Assembly: GCF_043290135.1 (NCBI RefSeq)
Contig: NC_134701.1
Location: 36,235,501-36,299,500 of the forward strand
Direction: 5' to 3'
DNA: 64,000 nucleotides
Source of the DNA: Rhipicephalus microplus
Taxonomy: Eukaryota > Arthropoda > Arachnida > Ixodida > Ixodidae
The position numbers and the translations under genes were made by a program. The notes beneath the pieces are model-generated. The model did no database searches, was not told where the DNA came from, and saw only the letters and a program-made list of their open reading frames with translations. This document shows positions 31,504 through 42,552 of this stretch, piece by piece; position 1 is the stretch's first letter; each line of letters begins with the position of its first letter.

Positions 31504-31671
31504 CGGGCCTGTGCAAGTCCCACACCCTGGTGGCATGGTCAATGGCCGCTGTACAAATATGGCCCTGCGGTGTCCAGCCAAGGCCCATGATGGCACCCTG
31601 GTGGGCCTGCCACACCCATAGGGGCTCCCCCTCCTTTTGGTCTTCCCCCACACCAAACACAGCCACTCGTC
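31504..31671 (-). CDS. WD40-repeat exon of an unidentified host gene (partial)
   Basis: Minus strand. The 168-base exon is bounded by TTTGTGTGCTCAG (acceptor) and GTAAGTGTGC (donor), both consensus. It starts and ends in phase 1, so it is symmetrical and codes 56 codons. The product includes RVAVFGVGEDQKEGEPLWVW, QAHQGAIMGLGWTPQGHICT and AAIDHATRVWDLHRP: one complete WD40 blade with the internal His, the structural Asp (AAIDHA) and the terminal VWD dipeptide. WD40 proteins are beta-propeller scaffolds; which one this is I cannot tell. No stop or frameshift interrupts it, unlike every transposon gene nearby, which suggests selection. No second exon was recognised in the window. Confidence 0.65.
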
Positions 31672-32039
31672 CTGAGCACACAAATATACATTTCAAGCTG
31701 ACATGATTTGTTAAGTTGACTACCAATTAGGAGGTCATCACTTTGTTTAGTAGAATAAAAAATAGGAGCACCCATATGTGATAAAAAATGTACAAACTTC
31801 TCAAGAAATCACAGCATTTAGCAAAGATAGCATATAATTTTGCTGAAACAATAAAACTTCCCTTGAAGTAAGCCATCTTTCTTTGTTATCGATATGACAG
31901 TAGCTATCCCCAGGCTGCAACATGTTTTTGAGATGCAGAATGAACGCAGTGATGTCATCCTTTGTATGCTGTGTTATCTGCAACTGCAGCACTACTGAAG
32001 CATGACATTCTTGATTATTTCTGAGAACAGTTCACCGCA
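31672..32039. other. Probable intron sequence
   Basis: AT-rich. On the minus strand 31,992-31,801 is open (TKDDITAFILHLKNMLQPGD), but without convincing splice sites or a known motif, so I leave it uncalled. Confidence 0.4.
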
Positions 32040-33360
32040 AGTTACCTTGGAAACCTGAATATAATATGTGGTTTCCTTTTTTCAAACATTAGTTTGATAG
32101 CTGGGGAGGTTCCGAGGGAGACTTGTACTGAATCAGCCTCCTCATTCTCTCCAAGTCCCTTGTGAGCTGGCACCCAGACAAGCAGAATCATTTCTTTGAG
32201 TGCTTCTACTGTGCTTATCAATTTATGGACACTAATCTCCGTCACCCTTGTGAAGGTGCTAACACCCCCTGTAAGGTCATTTGCATACGTGTTTTTTGCA
32301 TAGGCCGAAGTTAGGTAGGTGGCATTGTGCTCACGAGCATTTATCACTTTTATCATCAAAGTAGTTAGCATGGCAGCACCAGCAGAGATGCATGGCGGCC
32401 ATGCCGGCTGGTGGAACTTGGGACATTGGCGAGTCTCTTTGGCACAGGGCGGCTGCCGTGATCGGTCGTCTCCCACGTGGATCCGTAGCGACGGCACCGT
32501 GGGCTGTCTGCAGTGGGCCCTCATGATGAGTCGAGTGTTGGTGATGCCACCTACACGTTACCTTCTTTGTTGTCATGTTGATTGAGTGTATTGCAATATT
32601 GCGTAGAGTTGTTTTAGCGTGTTTATTAATAGTGATGTATTTTCATTTGGCTGACAATATCATCAAGTAAAAAGCAGTACAATAAATGTATTGTTCTGTT
32701 TGGTCCGATTGTGTCTGCTGTGTCCGTGTGTTCTGAGAGTGGCGATCTAATTCCTAGACCACAAACACTTCCCGATTCATTCTTTCTTATAGCGTTTTTG
32801 GAGTTGCTGAAGACCACCCTGACCCCCCTTTGGCTGATGGCCAATTCTATGACCACTTCCTCGGCCTCTACAGTCTCAACACTACTGCCTGTGCAGCACA
32901 CAATCAGGGCGCCGTCTTCCCTGACTGCCACTGCCACTGTGTTTCACTTTGGTCTCATATTCCGCAGTGTCTGTGTACATGACGTCCTGTTGACTGGTGT
33001 AGCTGGCTTTTAATGCCTCCGCCCTGGCTTTACGTCTACCTTCGTGAGAGGCAGCGTTCATGTTTTTAGGTAGCAGAGGTACATTTATTTTGTGCCTGAT
33101 CTGTACCAGTATGTCTTTTGAGTGTACTTGCTCACGCCATGGTTCATAGCCCAAGATCTTTGATATTGCTTTTCTAATTTTAGATTGTAGTAGCATTAGA
33201 TGCTGTGCTGTAACAGTACTTGATGCTATGCCCCTTCCATATTCTGTCTTTGTCGATCTTGCACTGTACCCAAAAATGCTGCCGTACCAACTAGCCCAAC
33301 TTTTAATACTTTTGCGGTAACAGCAGCTTCAATCAGTTCCTCGAGTTGATTTTCAACTTA
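32040..33360 (-). pseudogene. LINE (I-type) RT tail and RNase H, inverted segment
   Basis: Minus strand. Order in the reading direction: LEELIEAAVTAKVLKVGLVG (end of RT), ILGYEPWREQ, NVPLLPKNMNAASHEGRRKA, then RNase H with MYTDTAEYETKVKHSGSGSQ (first Asp), SVETVEAEEVVIELAIS (Glu), SNSKNAIRKNES, and, after an LTR insertion, ILLVWVPAHKGLGENEEADS (His and the last acidic residue). RNase H within a LINE ORF2 is typical of the I group. Several frame breaks. The segment ends just after RNase H; the next part of the same ORF lies on the plus strand at 33,365. Confidence 0.72.
32249..32767 (+). repeat. Solo LTR of the K family inside the LINE RNase H
   Basis: Starts TGTGAAGGTGCTAACACCCC and ends near GACCACAAACA, resembling K3 (54,864-55,412) along the length: TTTATCAC, CCCACGTGG, TAGCGTGTT, AATAAATGTATTGTT and GTGTCTGCTGTGT occur in the same order. 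It splits the RNase H reading frame. Target duplication not evident. An AATAAA signal is at about 32,692. Confidence 0.72.
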
Positions 33361-33364
33361 CAAA

Positions 33365-33760
33365 AAAGAAGTAAAGAAGTCAGGATATGCGCATATATCA
33401 TGAAACTGTAGCACACCACAGGCTGAATTGGCAAGTATACCCGGGCATAGAGAGATTGCTCAGTAAGAAAGACGAGGTTATGTGATGAAAGTTACAGACG
33501 GAGGTTCCTTTAAACATTATACTTCACCGGCACTCAAAAATTTTCCAGTCCCAGTGCAAAATTTGTGGTGAGGTGGCAAATTTGGTCCACATGGAGAGAA
33601 AATGTTCAAGACAGAATGATGGTTCACACACTATAGAATCCTAGGAGGTCCTTCTATGCAGCCCAGACCTCAACGTCCAACAAGACAGCATCATTCAAGC
33701 CCTTGCTGCTGCCGTGTCACAAGAGATTCCGGTCAACGGCTAGGGGCGATGGGCAATGTC
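33365..33760 (+). pseudogene. LINE (I-type) C-terminal zinc finger segment
   Basis: Plus strand. Reads LNWQVYPGIERLLSKKDEVM, KLQTEVPLNIILHRHSKIFQ and QCKICGEVANLVHMERKC, a C-x2-C-x7-H-x4-C finger (about 33,560), then SPDLNVQQDSIIQALAAAV. This is the usual C-terminus of I-type LINE ORF2, which follows RNase H. A stop lies within VM-KLQ. It joins the inverted segment at about 33,360. Confidence 0.7.
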
Positions 33761-34240
33761 CAACAATATTGACTGTTTTTTTTTTAAATGAAGCTTTCTT
33801 TTTCTCTCTCTCTAACATTAGTGTTTAAAATTTTTGCCTCATACTCTTTGCAAATTCGAACAAGAACTTGCTCAAAAAATGAAGTTCTTGAAGTTTCAGT
33901 TTCATAATTTCCTCATGGCTACGACTTAGCTTTATTATTGTTGAGTGGCTACAGCTTGGTTTCGTTATTCTTGCGCTCTCACCCAGCGAGAGTAGGGAGG
34001 CTAGAATATGGGGACGTATGAAAAGTTGGCATGGTCACCCCCGCGCACCAATGTCACAAGAGGCTTCGGCGGCAAAATCCAGCCGAGAGTGTCCATATAA
34101 TTGTTATCGCAATAAAAACTAAAATGAGAAATTTAGCTGAAGTTACCCAATGCAAACCTTGAAATGCAAGTTACCAGCGATAAGTGTATAGCTGAGGATG
34201 TTTGTGATTGCATCACCAATAACAATAATAGTAATAATTG
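33761..34240. other. AT-rich, possible LINE 3' region
   Basis: No frame. It may hold the 3' untranslated part of the LINE. GTCCATATAATTGTTATCGC near 34,092 resembles GTCCATATAGTTGATATCAC near 49,036, so a short repeat family is shared. Confidence 0.4.
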
Positions 34241-34470
34241 CCCCTTAGTGGTGGTCGAGTGGCTAAGGTACTGGGCTGCTGACCTGCAGGTGGCGGGATG
34301 AAAATTACAGCTGCGGCGGCTGCATTTTTGATGGAGGCGAAAATGCTGTAGACCCGTGCACTCAGATGTGAGTGCATGTTAAAGAACCCCAGATGGTGAA
34401 ATTTCCGGAGCCCACCACTGCGGCGTTTCTCGTAATAATATGGTGGTTTTGGGATGCCGAACCTCACATA
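34241..34470 (+). repeat. tRNA-derived SINE, Ruka-like
   Basis: The head TGGTCGAGTGGCTAAGGTAC is an A-box-like tRNA start; the B box is degraded. The body reads GATGGAGGCGAAAATGCTGT, GACCCGTGCACTCAGATGTG, TTAAAGAACCCCAGATGGTG, TTTCCGGAGCCCACCACTGC and TTGGGATG, ending near an ATCATCATCA tail. From memory this resembles Ruka, a SINE described from the tick Rhipicephalus appendiculatus. It is a main reason for calling the source a tick. Confidence 0.8.
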
Positions 34471-34584
34471 TCAATCATCATCAGAAGGCCTTCAAACTGA
34501 GCCAAAATCGTGGCCAAGACAAATATGCATAAATATTGTGCTTTCAAACTGAGATATGCTCTGTGATATGTAGAAGCAACAGAC

Positions 34585-34995
34585 ATCAGAATAGTGCATG
34601 TATTAACATGCATTATTCTGCATGTTGGAATGCTTTAGTCAACGTGAAGGACAAGTTGTCGAGAGAAAATTTTCCTGGTCTTGTTTACGCCATAGGCTGC
34701 CACGATTGTGACAACCGGTACATTGGTGAGACAGGTGATTTCAAGAAAAAGAGTTAAACAACACGAATATGACGTCACAAAGTGATGCCTGACCTCGAAT
34801 GCCCTTGCTGAACACAGGAATCTACAGGCCACCAAATTTACTGGTCAAGCACGCATATAGTGTCCGAAGAAAGGAAGCTTGCATCATGCCTGCACTGAGA
34901 ATTTTTGCACATACAGACAACTGCGCATATGCTGAACATGAGTGATGGAACGCTTCCGACGATGTACTATCGGTGCTACGTCACGTACTTAGCAT
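34585..34995 (+). pseudogene. Third Penelope-like GIY-YIG endonuclease fragment
   Basis: The frame to 34,757 reads VKDKLSRENFPGLVYAIGCH, then DCDNRYIGETGDFKKKS. This is the GIY-YIG core with YIGET and a Cys pair upstream (GCHDC). After a frame shift it continues KQHEYDV, NALAEHRN and similar blocks. It differs clearly from the two copies at 21-27 kb (YVGQT type), so it comes from another Penelope lineage. The RT part is absent. Confidence 0.75.
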
Positions 34996-35186
34996 ACCTT
35001 GCTGTGCTTTTCTTATGATTTTTATATTGTGGCTCCCGTAGTGGGGGCCGAAACTAAGTAAACTTTGTGTTTCTTTGGTCTGTGTATCGTTTTGTGTTTA
35101 CGCTAAGAAGCAGCAGTTATGCACTTTCTTCCTTTTAGGGGCAAAGCTTCTTAAGGCACGGGTCTGTCAATTCTCTGTTGTCGTCG

Positions 35187-35570
35187 TACGTAGCCACTGG
35201 GATGCAATATGGGAAATGGCGGTACATAGAGTGTTCACTAGGTGGAGGCACGGACGGACACAGGGACAGACGAACAGACAGACTAGCAGACGGAGGGACA
35301 GATGAATGAATGCGCAGAGCGGGTACGTACCCCAGTGGATGCAAGATGGCGGTACATGGAGTGTTCACAAGATGGACACAGGGACGGACGAACAGATAGA
35401 CGGACATGCAAACGTATGGACGTATGGATGCACGAACGGACGGATAGATGGACAAACTGGATAGACGCACAACTGGCCGCGTGGACGGACGGAAGGAAGC
35501 ACGGACGGCTGACGAACGTTTCGCCCCACTCATCATCATTTACTACGTGACTACGTGGATATGCTGCGAT
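35187..35570. repeat. GACGGAC-rich repeat, two units of about 136 bp plus tail
   Basis: Two direct units begin TACGTAGCCACTGGGATGC (35,188) and TACGTACCCCAGTGGATGC (35,322); each continues with ATGGCGGTACAT, GAGTGTTCAC and a GACGGAC/CAGACAGAC run. The tail ends ACGTTTCGCCCCACTCATCA. The short frames on both strands come from the low-complexity sequence. Confidence 0.8.
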
Positions 35571-35629
35571 TTCTTTTTCTTTTTCCATTAGTCCATTAGC
35601 CTCTGATACATAGCCTCTGATACTTGCGG

Positions 35630-37121
35630 GACAGACTGAGGGTGCAAGTGATCTGAACACATCAGTGGGATTACTGATCACCGCGCGGGGTCTGATGTCA
35701 ATCACCAGCGGCGCGGTCCGTTTCCCGAACCGCGCGTTTGCTGCTGACACAGTGTGGGGCCGCATTCGCGGGAGATGTGCTCCGGCGCGCCGAACCGATA
35801 GGAAGGATCGCAGAAAGCACGCCGGCTCGATTGTAAGTCCCCGCCAAGATTTGTAGGTCACCTCCAAGAACGAGGCCCGATCGCTGCAGGTTGCGCCACT
35901 CGTTAGGCCTTGTGTCGATTGTGCACTCCTGGCGTCGAATGTTACGCATGGGGACGGCATGAGCCGTACGAAGCGCATAAGCACAGGGGTCCAAAGCGTG
36001 GTCCGACAGCTTCCAACCCTGTGGTACGTGCTTATCAGCAAACGATGTTGACGCTTTAGCTCTAAACGCTTCAGAGGATACTACGCCGCCCTCCCAAGCA
36101 CAGCGAGTTTCGACTGACTGCGCTGCACGCTGTGAGAATGAGCCCTTTCTTTGCATTTCGAAACAAAGGGGCCATCCTCGGTGGCGAGCTCTTCTAAGTC
36201 TGCGAACTTGCATCCCCTGAAGTGTGCCGCAAAAGTGGGGTGTGCTTGACGCGTAACTCGCTCGACTTTTTCCGCATTGGTGGCGTGAAGGTTAGCGAGA
36301 CGATACAGTTCGTTCATTGCCTGTAAAGACTCTAGCAAGGACTCGTCCGGATGCTGGGTGCGTAGCTCCGATTTTCTCCGAAAACACCAATTGCCACTCA
36401 TAATTAGCCGGTAGGCATTCGCTGCAGAAGCTGTCGCGGAACTCTTTTACCGAGCGGGTGCGATGTCCGATTAATCGGAACCATCAGGCCGCTTGCTCCG
36501 TGAGCGACACCAGGACCACTCGTTCGAGAACTTCGGCGCCAGAAAGTCCCGTTGCTTGCTGACAGTAAAGCAACCTGTCGTGGTACTCAATGGTGCTCTT
36601 GCAGTTGTGGTAACCCGTGAAGGTAGGTATGCCTACTTTGACACGTGGTCGCACAGCCTGCATGGGGGTCTGCGCTCTGTTCTGCAGGGCGCTCGCGAGG
36701 CTTTGCATAACTGACAGCGCATTCTGTAAGAGTACCTCCCTCGAGGGCAAACTGCTGCCCGCAGACTCGCCCACAGCTGCGGCGCGTGTCGGAGCAACTT
36801 GTGGTGGCACCTCTCTGTTCGCGTCGCGAGATGCTCGAGTGCCATGCGTGACGTTTTCTGTTGTAGGCCTCATCTCTGCTAAAGCAGTCTCTGCCCCCTC
36901 CTGATCATCTGGCATGAAATGACCAAAATCTACGCTGTGGGAAAGTCCTAACAATGCTCCCGCGTTAGCCAAAGCATCGACACTCTGCAACGCATCATGA
37001 GACAACATTGACAAATCTTGGAATCTCGACATGCCTGTTATCCCACGTGCGGGGGAGCGTCGATAGTTGCTCGCGTCCACAAACTAGCCGCGTTGCCAAA
37101 TTCGTTACGTCGGGCGCCAGA
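35630..37121 (-). pseudogene. gypsy B second copy: leader, gag and start of protease region
   Basis: Minus strand. After the LTR comes a primer-binding-like CTGGCGCCCGACGTAAC, then gag from ATG about 37,032 (MSRFQDLSMLSHDALQS) open to 36,484. It continues in other frames with ESLQAMNELYRLANLHATNA, RQAHPTFAAHFRGCKFADLE and QRAAQSVETRCAWEGGVV. The start of the protease region, DVFRSLAPSVCPA, is near 35,655. The copy is cut at 35,630, where a 12-base direct repeat (AGCCTCTGATAC) occurs twice. RT and integrase are missing. It provides the uninterrupted reference for the gag-protease junction of the first B copy. Confidence 0.82.
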
Positions 37122-37610
37122 TGTAGGGGGGTCCGTTGTATTTACGGCTGACGCATAAGCCTATAGATAATGTTTCAGCCGCTCACAGTCGTACCGTGCA
37201 CGATCAACGCCCCCTATTCGTAACTCGTCTCATAGCAGCTACACGGGTTTGGGTGAATAAAGCGACAGGCTAAGTAAAAAACAACACTTTATTACTAGGT
37301 GTTAGCAATAGCATGCAAATGTCGCGAGGAGATAGTACAGAAAACAAGGATAGACGCTTACTCCTTGGTTGTTGTCGTCCTCAGCTCGCAGGGGGGTTGC
37401 GGGTTTGACCTCCTTCTTCCCAGGTCGAAGTCAGACAGACCGTGCGGCCGTGTGCACGCCAGTTTTGACCCCTGTCCCGGTTTCCCTCTCCCTGACGAGA
37501 ATAATACCTTTTCTCGCTGAGGTGGTAAACCCGTTCCGTGCTCTGGGAACGGCAGGCTTTCGCGCTGATGTAAAAAAAAGGGGGAGGCTCGGGACGCGTG
37601 CTCCCCCACA
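37122..37610 (-). repeat. LTR of the second gypsy B copy
   Basis: The inner end is defined by the following primer-binding site; read on the minus strand the LTR ends CCCCCCTACA. An AATAAA signal lies near 37,292. The outer end is placed at CCCCCACA because of the TG...CA rule, without a partner LTR to confirm it. The part 37,122-37,330 matches 1-207. Confidence 0.7.
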
Positions 37611-37624
37611 CACCGTAGTTCTTT

Positions 37625-40221
37625 TTGCCGTGCTACTTCAAATGTTCTTTTGGCACACTCAGCCTCGACCTTCCCCTTCTGTCTGATATCTGTGAAAAGC
37701 CCCTCAGCCGCTACGATCCAACCACTTTTGTTTGCTTGCCACTTCGAACAGTAACATGTCTGTTTGTCCTCTACTCCTCCAGTTCTCAGTGGAGACTACA
37801 TCATGACAACGGTAACAAACATGCGACTGACGCGCAGTGTTACAGTGCTGCACACTATTGCCACCATAATAGACAACTGTTTGATCCTTACGCTCCTAAA
37901 TTTCGGCTTTATTTCCCAAGTGTTGCCCTACCATATGTCGCTTGCTCAACTCACTGCCATAACAGATGATGACATCAACGTTGTCGCTGTAACTGTCCCG
38001 GACTAAGCTGAAGTCTCACGGTTACCTAGTTCTGATGAAGCCATGTTTTAAAGCATGATTAAATCAGACCTTTCGTCTGATCAGGCCAACGCTCTCTGTA
38101 GGTTTTTGGCCTCCTGCTGTGACGATTTTGATATCCATGATCGTCCATTGGGCCAATATTGTCAAGCACCGAATTGACACTGGTAATTATACATATATCG
38201 CCTGTCGGTCTTACCGGGTATCCGCATCAGAACAAGCAGTCATTCAGAAAGAAGTGACCAAAATGCTAGCAAAGGACATCATCGAACCATCATCAAACCC
38301 TTGGGCCTCCCCAGTAGTCTTAGTAAACAAGAAAGGCTGCTCCTGGCATTTCTGCCTTGATTATTGGCACCTCAACAAAATTATCAAGAAAGATGCGTAT
38401 TCTCTTTCATGGATTGGCTACGCACTTGACTGTCTTCTCATCTCTTGAATCTCTGGACCTCTGATCTGGCTACTGGGAAAGTGCTATAAAAATGGATCGT
38501 GAGAAAACTGCATTCATTACCTCGGACGGCCTTTGCTAATTCAAGGTCATGCCGTTTGGTCTCTGCAACACTTCAGCAACATTCGAGAGAATGATGGACA
38601 CGCTGCTTCAAAGATTTAAACAGGCGACGTGCTTGTGCTATTTCGATGATTTGGTAATCTTATCACCCACCTTTGTCACACACCTTGAATGCCTTTTGAC
38701 CATTCTACCAATATTCCGACAAGCCGACTTCCAGCTAAATTCCCCAAAAAGTCACTTTGGTCTTCATACAATTACGGCGTTGGGCCACCTTGTTGATGCT
38801 TCGGGCGTACAATCAGAGCCGGCAAAAGTACTCGCAGTAACAAACTTTCTTGTTCCGCGCTCCTATCCATGATGTTCACAGTATCGAAGGCCTGTGCTCC
38901 TGCTTTCACCAGTTCATGAAAGAGTTTGTGGCACTCGCACGCCCTCTCACTGACCTTTTCAAACATGCCATCCCGTTTTGCTGGGGTCCCCTTCAAGCTA
39001 ACACCTCGACTAATCCTTGCTCTGACAATACCATTGATACTTGCACACTTCGACCCAGATGCTCCTACAAATGTGCGCACGGACGCTAGCGGTCACGGCA
39101 TCGACACAGTTTTGGCCCGAACTCAGAGAGGCACAGATCATGTATTCGCATATGCAAGTCGTCTCCTCTCGAAGTCTGAGCATAACTACTCTATAACAGA
39201 ATGGTGAGAATGCCTTGCCCTTGTCTGGGTGGTTTCGAAATTTTCTCCTTACTTGTATGACTGCCCGTTTATTGTCGTCACAAATCATCACGCCCTCTGT
39301 TGGCTTTCTTCACTGAAGGACCCTACTGGACAACTTGGTCGTTTCGTCTTCAGGAGTACTCCTACTCAGTTGCCCACAAGTCTAGATGCCTCCATCCGGA
39401 CGTTGATTGCTTGTCCAGCTACCCTGTTGACCAACCAGATGGATCAGTCGTCGACCCTAGCCCCAGCATCATGTTCATGTCTAGGTTTTTTCAGATTGAT
39501 GATGAACAGCGTCACGATGCTTCATTGCGGTCACTCATTGACCGTCTTAAATCTGATCTTAACGACGCATCACTTTGCATCTTCGTCCTTCTAAATCACA
39601 CACTGTACCGTCATAGGGTCCAGCCAGATGACCCTGAGATACTTCTCGACGTGCCTAACCATCTGCGTTAAGCGATCCTGCATGAGCTTCACGACGAACC
39701 GATTGCCGGCCGCTTGAGTGTATCTCGCATGTACGACCACATCCGGAGCCGCTTCTTTTGGCATGGCCTCGCCCAGTTCGTTCGACATTACGTGGCCTAA
39801 GATAAATGCCCACATCGGAAGCGGCCTGCCGCACCCTCTGCTGGGCTCCTTCACCCGATCTCTATTTCCACTAAACCTTTCTTCAGTGTTAGTGCAGACC
39901 TTTTCAAATCGTTCCCTGAATCTTAAACTCAGAGAAAAAATGGGTCACCGTTGCTATAGACCATGTGACCAGGTTTGTCATCACTAGAGCACTTCCCACC
40001 AGTCCTGCTACTGATGCATCCGACTTTTTGCTCCTCGATGTAACTCTACACCATGGCGTTTCTCACCAATTGCTTACTGATCGTGGCTAGGCATTTTTGC
40101 CACACGTACTTGAGGACATTTTGCACACTTCCTTAAAGCAGCACAAGACTTCCTACCTCTCTCAAAAAAATGAGCTTACCGAATGCCTAAATCACACCCT
40201 CACAAACATGCTCTCGATGCA
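37625..40221 (+). pseudogene. pol of gypsy C: protease linker, RT, RNase H, integrase N-part
   Basis: Plus strand. The linker NFGFISQVLPYHMSLAQLTA precedes RT: KMLAKDIIEPSSNPWASPVV (about 38,263), FCLDYWHLNKIIKKDAYSLS, MPFGLCNTSATFERMMDTLL (38,549) and LCYFDDLVILS with YFDD near 38,638-38,649. RNase [21 protein letters not shown] (about 39,072), [16 protein letters not shown] and [20 protein letters not shown]. Integrase: MYDHIRSRFFWHG and later LTDRG followed by a stop. Gag and the protease core are not found. Many stops and shifts. It breaks at 40,221 in the integrase, where a DNA transposon is inserted. Confidence 0.82.
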
Positions 40222-40229
40222 TGTCTGAT

Positions 40230-41995
40230 CCAACGTTTTAAGATACTTTCAGTTGAAAAAACGTGTTCCGAAGGCGGCACCAACTCGTATTCGCTCCGAG
40301 GATGGCACTGGCATAGCATTGCGATTGAGCCGCTGCTGCCACCGGCTTGCCACCACTTTTTGCAGAAGCGAAGAGTGTTTTTGTTGGTGTTCGCTTGCTA
40401 AGACTGCAGCGATGGGAGCTTGAAGGTTAGATTGCAGATATCGCAAACTGTATTTCACATGTGACGCGATGAGCTAGCGTGTTTGAGAGAATCACCAGTT
40501 TATCATAATAAACATGTCAATTCTCTGCGCGCCGGGCTTTCGAAGTGGCTATGCTTCCGAGAAAAATACGTGCAGACGGCGGCACTACTTCAAACCCTAA
40601 AATTACCATGCAGTTCTGAAGATGTTAACATCTGCTATTCCAAAAAGCTTTCCAGCATTTGCAACCTACAATTTGAATCCGAGGACCTAATCACTTGCTA
40701 CTAGCACACCGTAAGCGGAAACGTCAAGATTCCACGTGGTAGATGAGAATTTAAGTGCGGTGCTTCTCCTTGAATTTTACCCAAACAATCCTGCACGCTT
40801 GTCTAAACCACCCGTAATAAAGCTCAAAAGGAAACCTCAGAAACTTAAGAGAAATCGCGAATTTCTAGGGCCGTTTGTCGTAAGTGGTGGCGATGTATGT
40901 GATGTTAACATGAAGAACAGCGATGTTGATGAAGCTACCCACGAAAATCCCTCTTATTGTAGAGCTAATACAGTCGTACGTAGCATTTAGAATGCATTCT
41001 ATAAGGGATGCATGTAAGCAGCTAACTGATTGTGACACTATTTCTTCTGCAAAAAAGAAATGATATTGATGTAAAATTTTTGTTGATTTCAATCTACCAT
41101 TGCACTTAAAAAAGCTTTTTCAAGTAAAAGGTTATTTATTTGCACTTTGCTTCAATTTTCCTAAAATTTTATTCCCTCACATTGGAAGCCCTCACGTAAC
41201 TGCTCGGATAATTTTAGCTACAATCCAAGGAGCTTGTGTATGAAACGCATGTTCACATAAAAACTATACCATTTACGTCAGCTGTGCCAGCTGTGAGGTG
41301 TGCAAGCTCACTGATATAAAACATAGAAGGACTGTTGCACTAATTCAGGCAAGACTGCCAGTGTGGCCTGTGTATTTTCTCTTAGCTGTTCAAAAAGAAC
41401 CAAAGCGTTTCCAAGTATATTCTTGCGCACAAGTTATACGATGTGTAATTACAACAGGCTCGTTCACTTAGAATTGTCCACAACCAACAGGTGCAAATGA
41501 ACTTTATTATTTGCAAAGACAGAGATGCAGGCAAAAATTTTTTTGGGGGGGGGGGAGGGGGGAATAGAGGCACCACTTTGATATGAAATGGGTGCCGGAG
41601 AGTCAAATGTGGTTGAGTGCCACTATTTGATTTGTAAACAATACCAGGAAATATTTTGGGGGGGGAGGGGGGTAGGGGGAGGAAGAGAGAAAGAACGAAA
41701 TAGGCCTTGGAAGCCACCCCCTGATTCATTTCAGGCACAGAATTAATCACACTTTGTTAGGTGTGGCCTTTATTTATCACCAAGTAGTATGCATTCGACC
41801 CTCATCTAGCTGCTTTAGCTAAAATGCGCGTATCTGGAAACTAATTTTCTGCTGTTTCACATGCAGAGGTAGCAGACGTCGCTTCTTCCCAATCCCAAAG
41901 CGACAGCAGCGCCGCCGCTGCGCGGGGTATGAGAGGGGGCCGCTTATCGCCTTTGCGACCGTGCGCTTGCCCAACTGACAGTACCTAAAAACATT
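40230..41995. mobile_element. DNA transposon, non-autonomous, 1.77 kb, 8-bp duplication
   Basis: It splits the integrase of gypsy C inside the codons for MHVSYDHH. The flanks TGTCTGAT (40,222-40,229) and GGTCTCAT (41,996-42,003) are each one change from TGTCTCAT, the sequence the reading frame requires. Inverted ends: CCAACGTTTTAAGATACTTT then CAGTTG at the left, and AATGTTTTTAGGTACTGTCA then GTTG inward from the right. No transposase frame. An 8-base duplication fits hAT or P superfamilies; the ends do not settle which. Confidence 0.72.
41538..41680. repeat. Two poly-G tracts
   Basis: G-rich runs at about 41,547-41,563 and 41,658-41,680, within the DNA transposon. They could form G-quadruplexes on the plus strand; no role is evident. 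Confidence 0.7.
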
Positions 41996-42003
41996 GGTCT
42001 CAT

Positions 42004-42488
42004 ATGACCACCATGACTGGGATCTAGCACTACCTCACGTTACATTTGCTTATAATTCATCTCGTCATGATACCGCAGGTTATTTACCTTTTTATATGCT
42101 CTATGGCCGTAATCCGACCTTACCACTGGACACTCTACTACTGAGTACTACACCTCTGCTGAGCGAATACACACATGATGCTATCGCTCCTGCCGACCAT
42201 GCACGTCAGATTGCCTGCTCTGAGCTGCTGCCTTCACAAGCACCGCAGAAGGCTCTCTCCAAAAGCAGGCATGTCGATGTTCACTTTTCACCTGGTTCTC
42301 TAGCTCTTCTCTTGTGCCCAGTTCGTCATGTTGAATTGTCGGAGATGTTGCCATCACAGTAGAAGAGACCTTACCATATCATACAACAGGTAATGGACGT
42401 AAGCTATGAGATCATTCCAGTCTCCAGGAATAACCTGCCTGCAAACACTCCCAATGACTTAGTCCACGTCAGTAGGTTGAAAGCATAA
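42004..42488 (+). pseudogene. Integrase C-terminal part of gypsy C
   Basis: Continues exactly where 40,221 stopped. It reads DHHDWDLALPHVTFAYNSSR, GYLPFYMLYGRNPTLPLDTL and HARQIACSELLPSQ, then NDLVHVSRLKA before the stop near 42,486. The matching J-independent lineage member D has DHRDWDATLPYVTFAYNSSR, so C and D are close relatives. One frameshift at about 42,360. Confidence 0.8.
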
Positions 42489-42552
42489 TGCCCTCCTTCT
42501 GAAGACCACATATAAAGTGCACCGAGACAGCACTTTTACAGCCGGAGGGTAA

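Noticed and set aside
31801..31992. Second host exon on the minus strand next to the WD40 exon
   Set aside because: The frame is open for 63 codons but shows no WD40 pattern, and the possible splice sites are weak.
35135..36041. Long minus-strand frames rich in Ser, Arg and Pro
   Set aside because: The part below 35,570 is translated GACGGAC-type repeat; only the part above 35,630 is gypsy B sequence.
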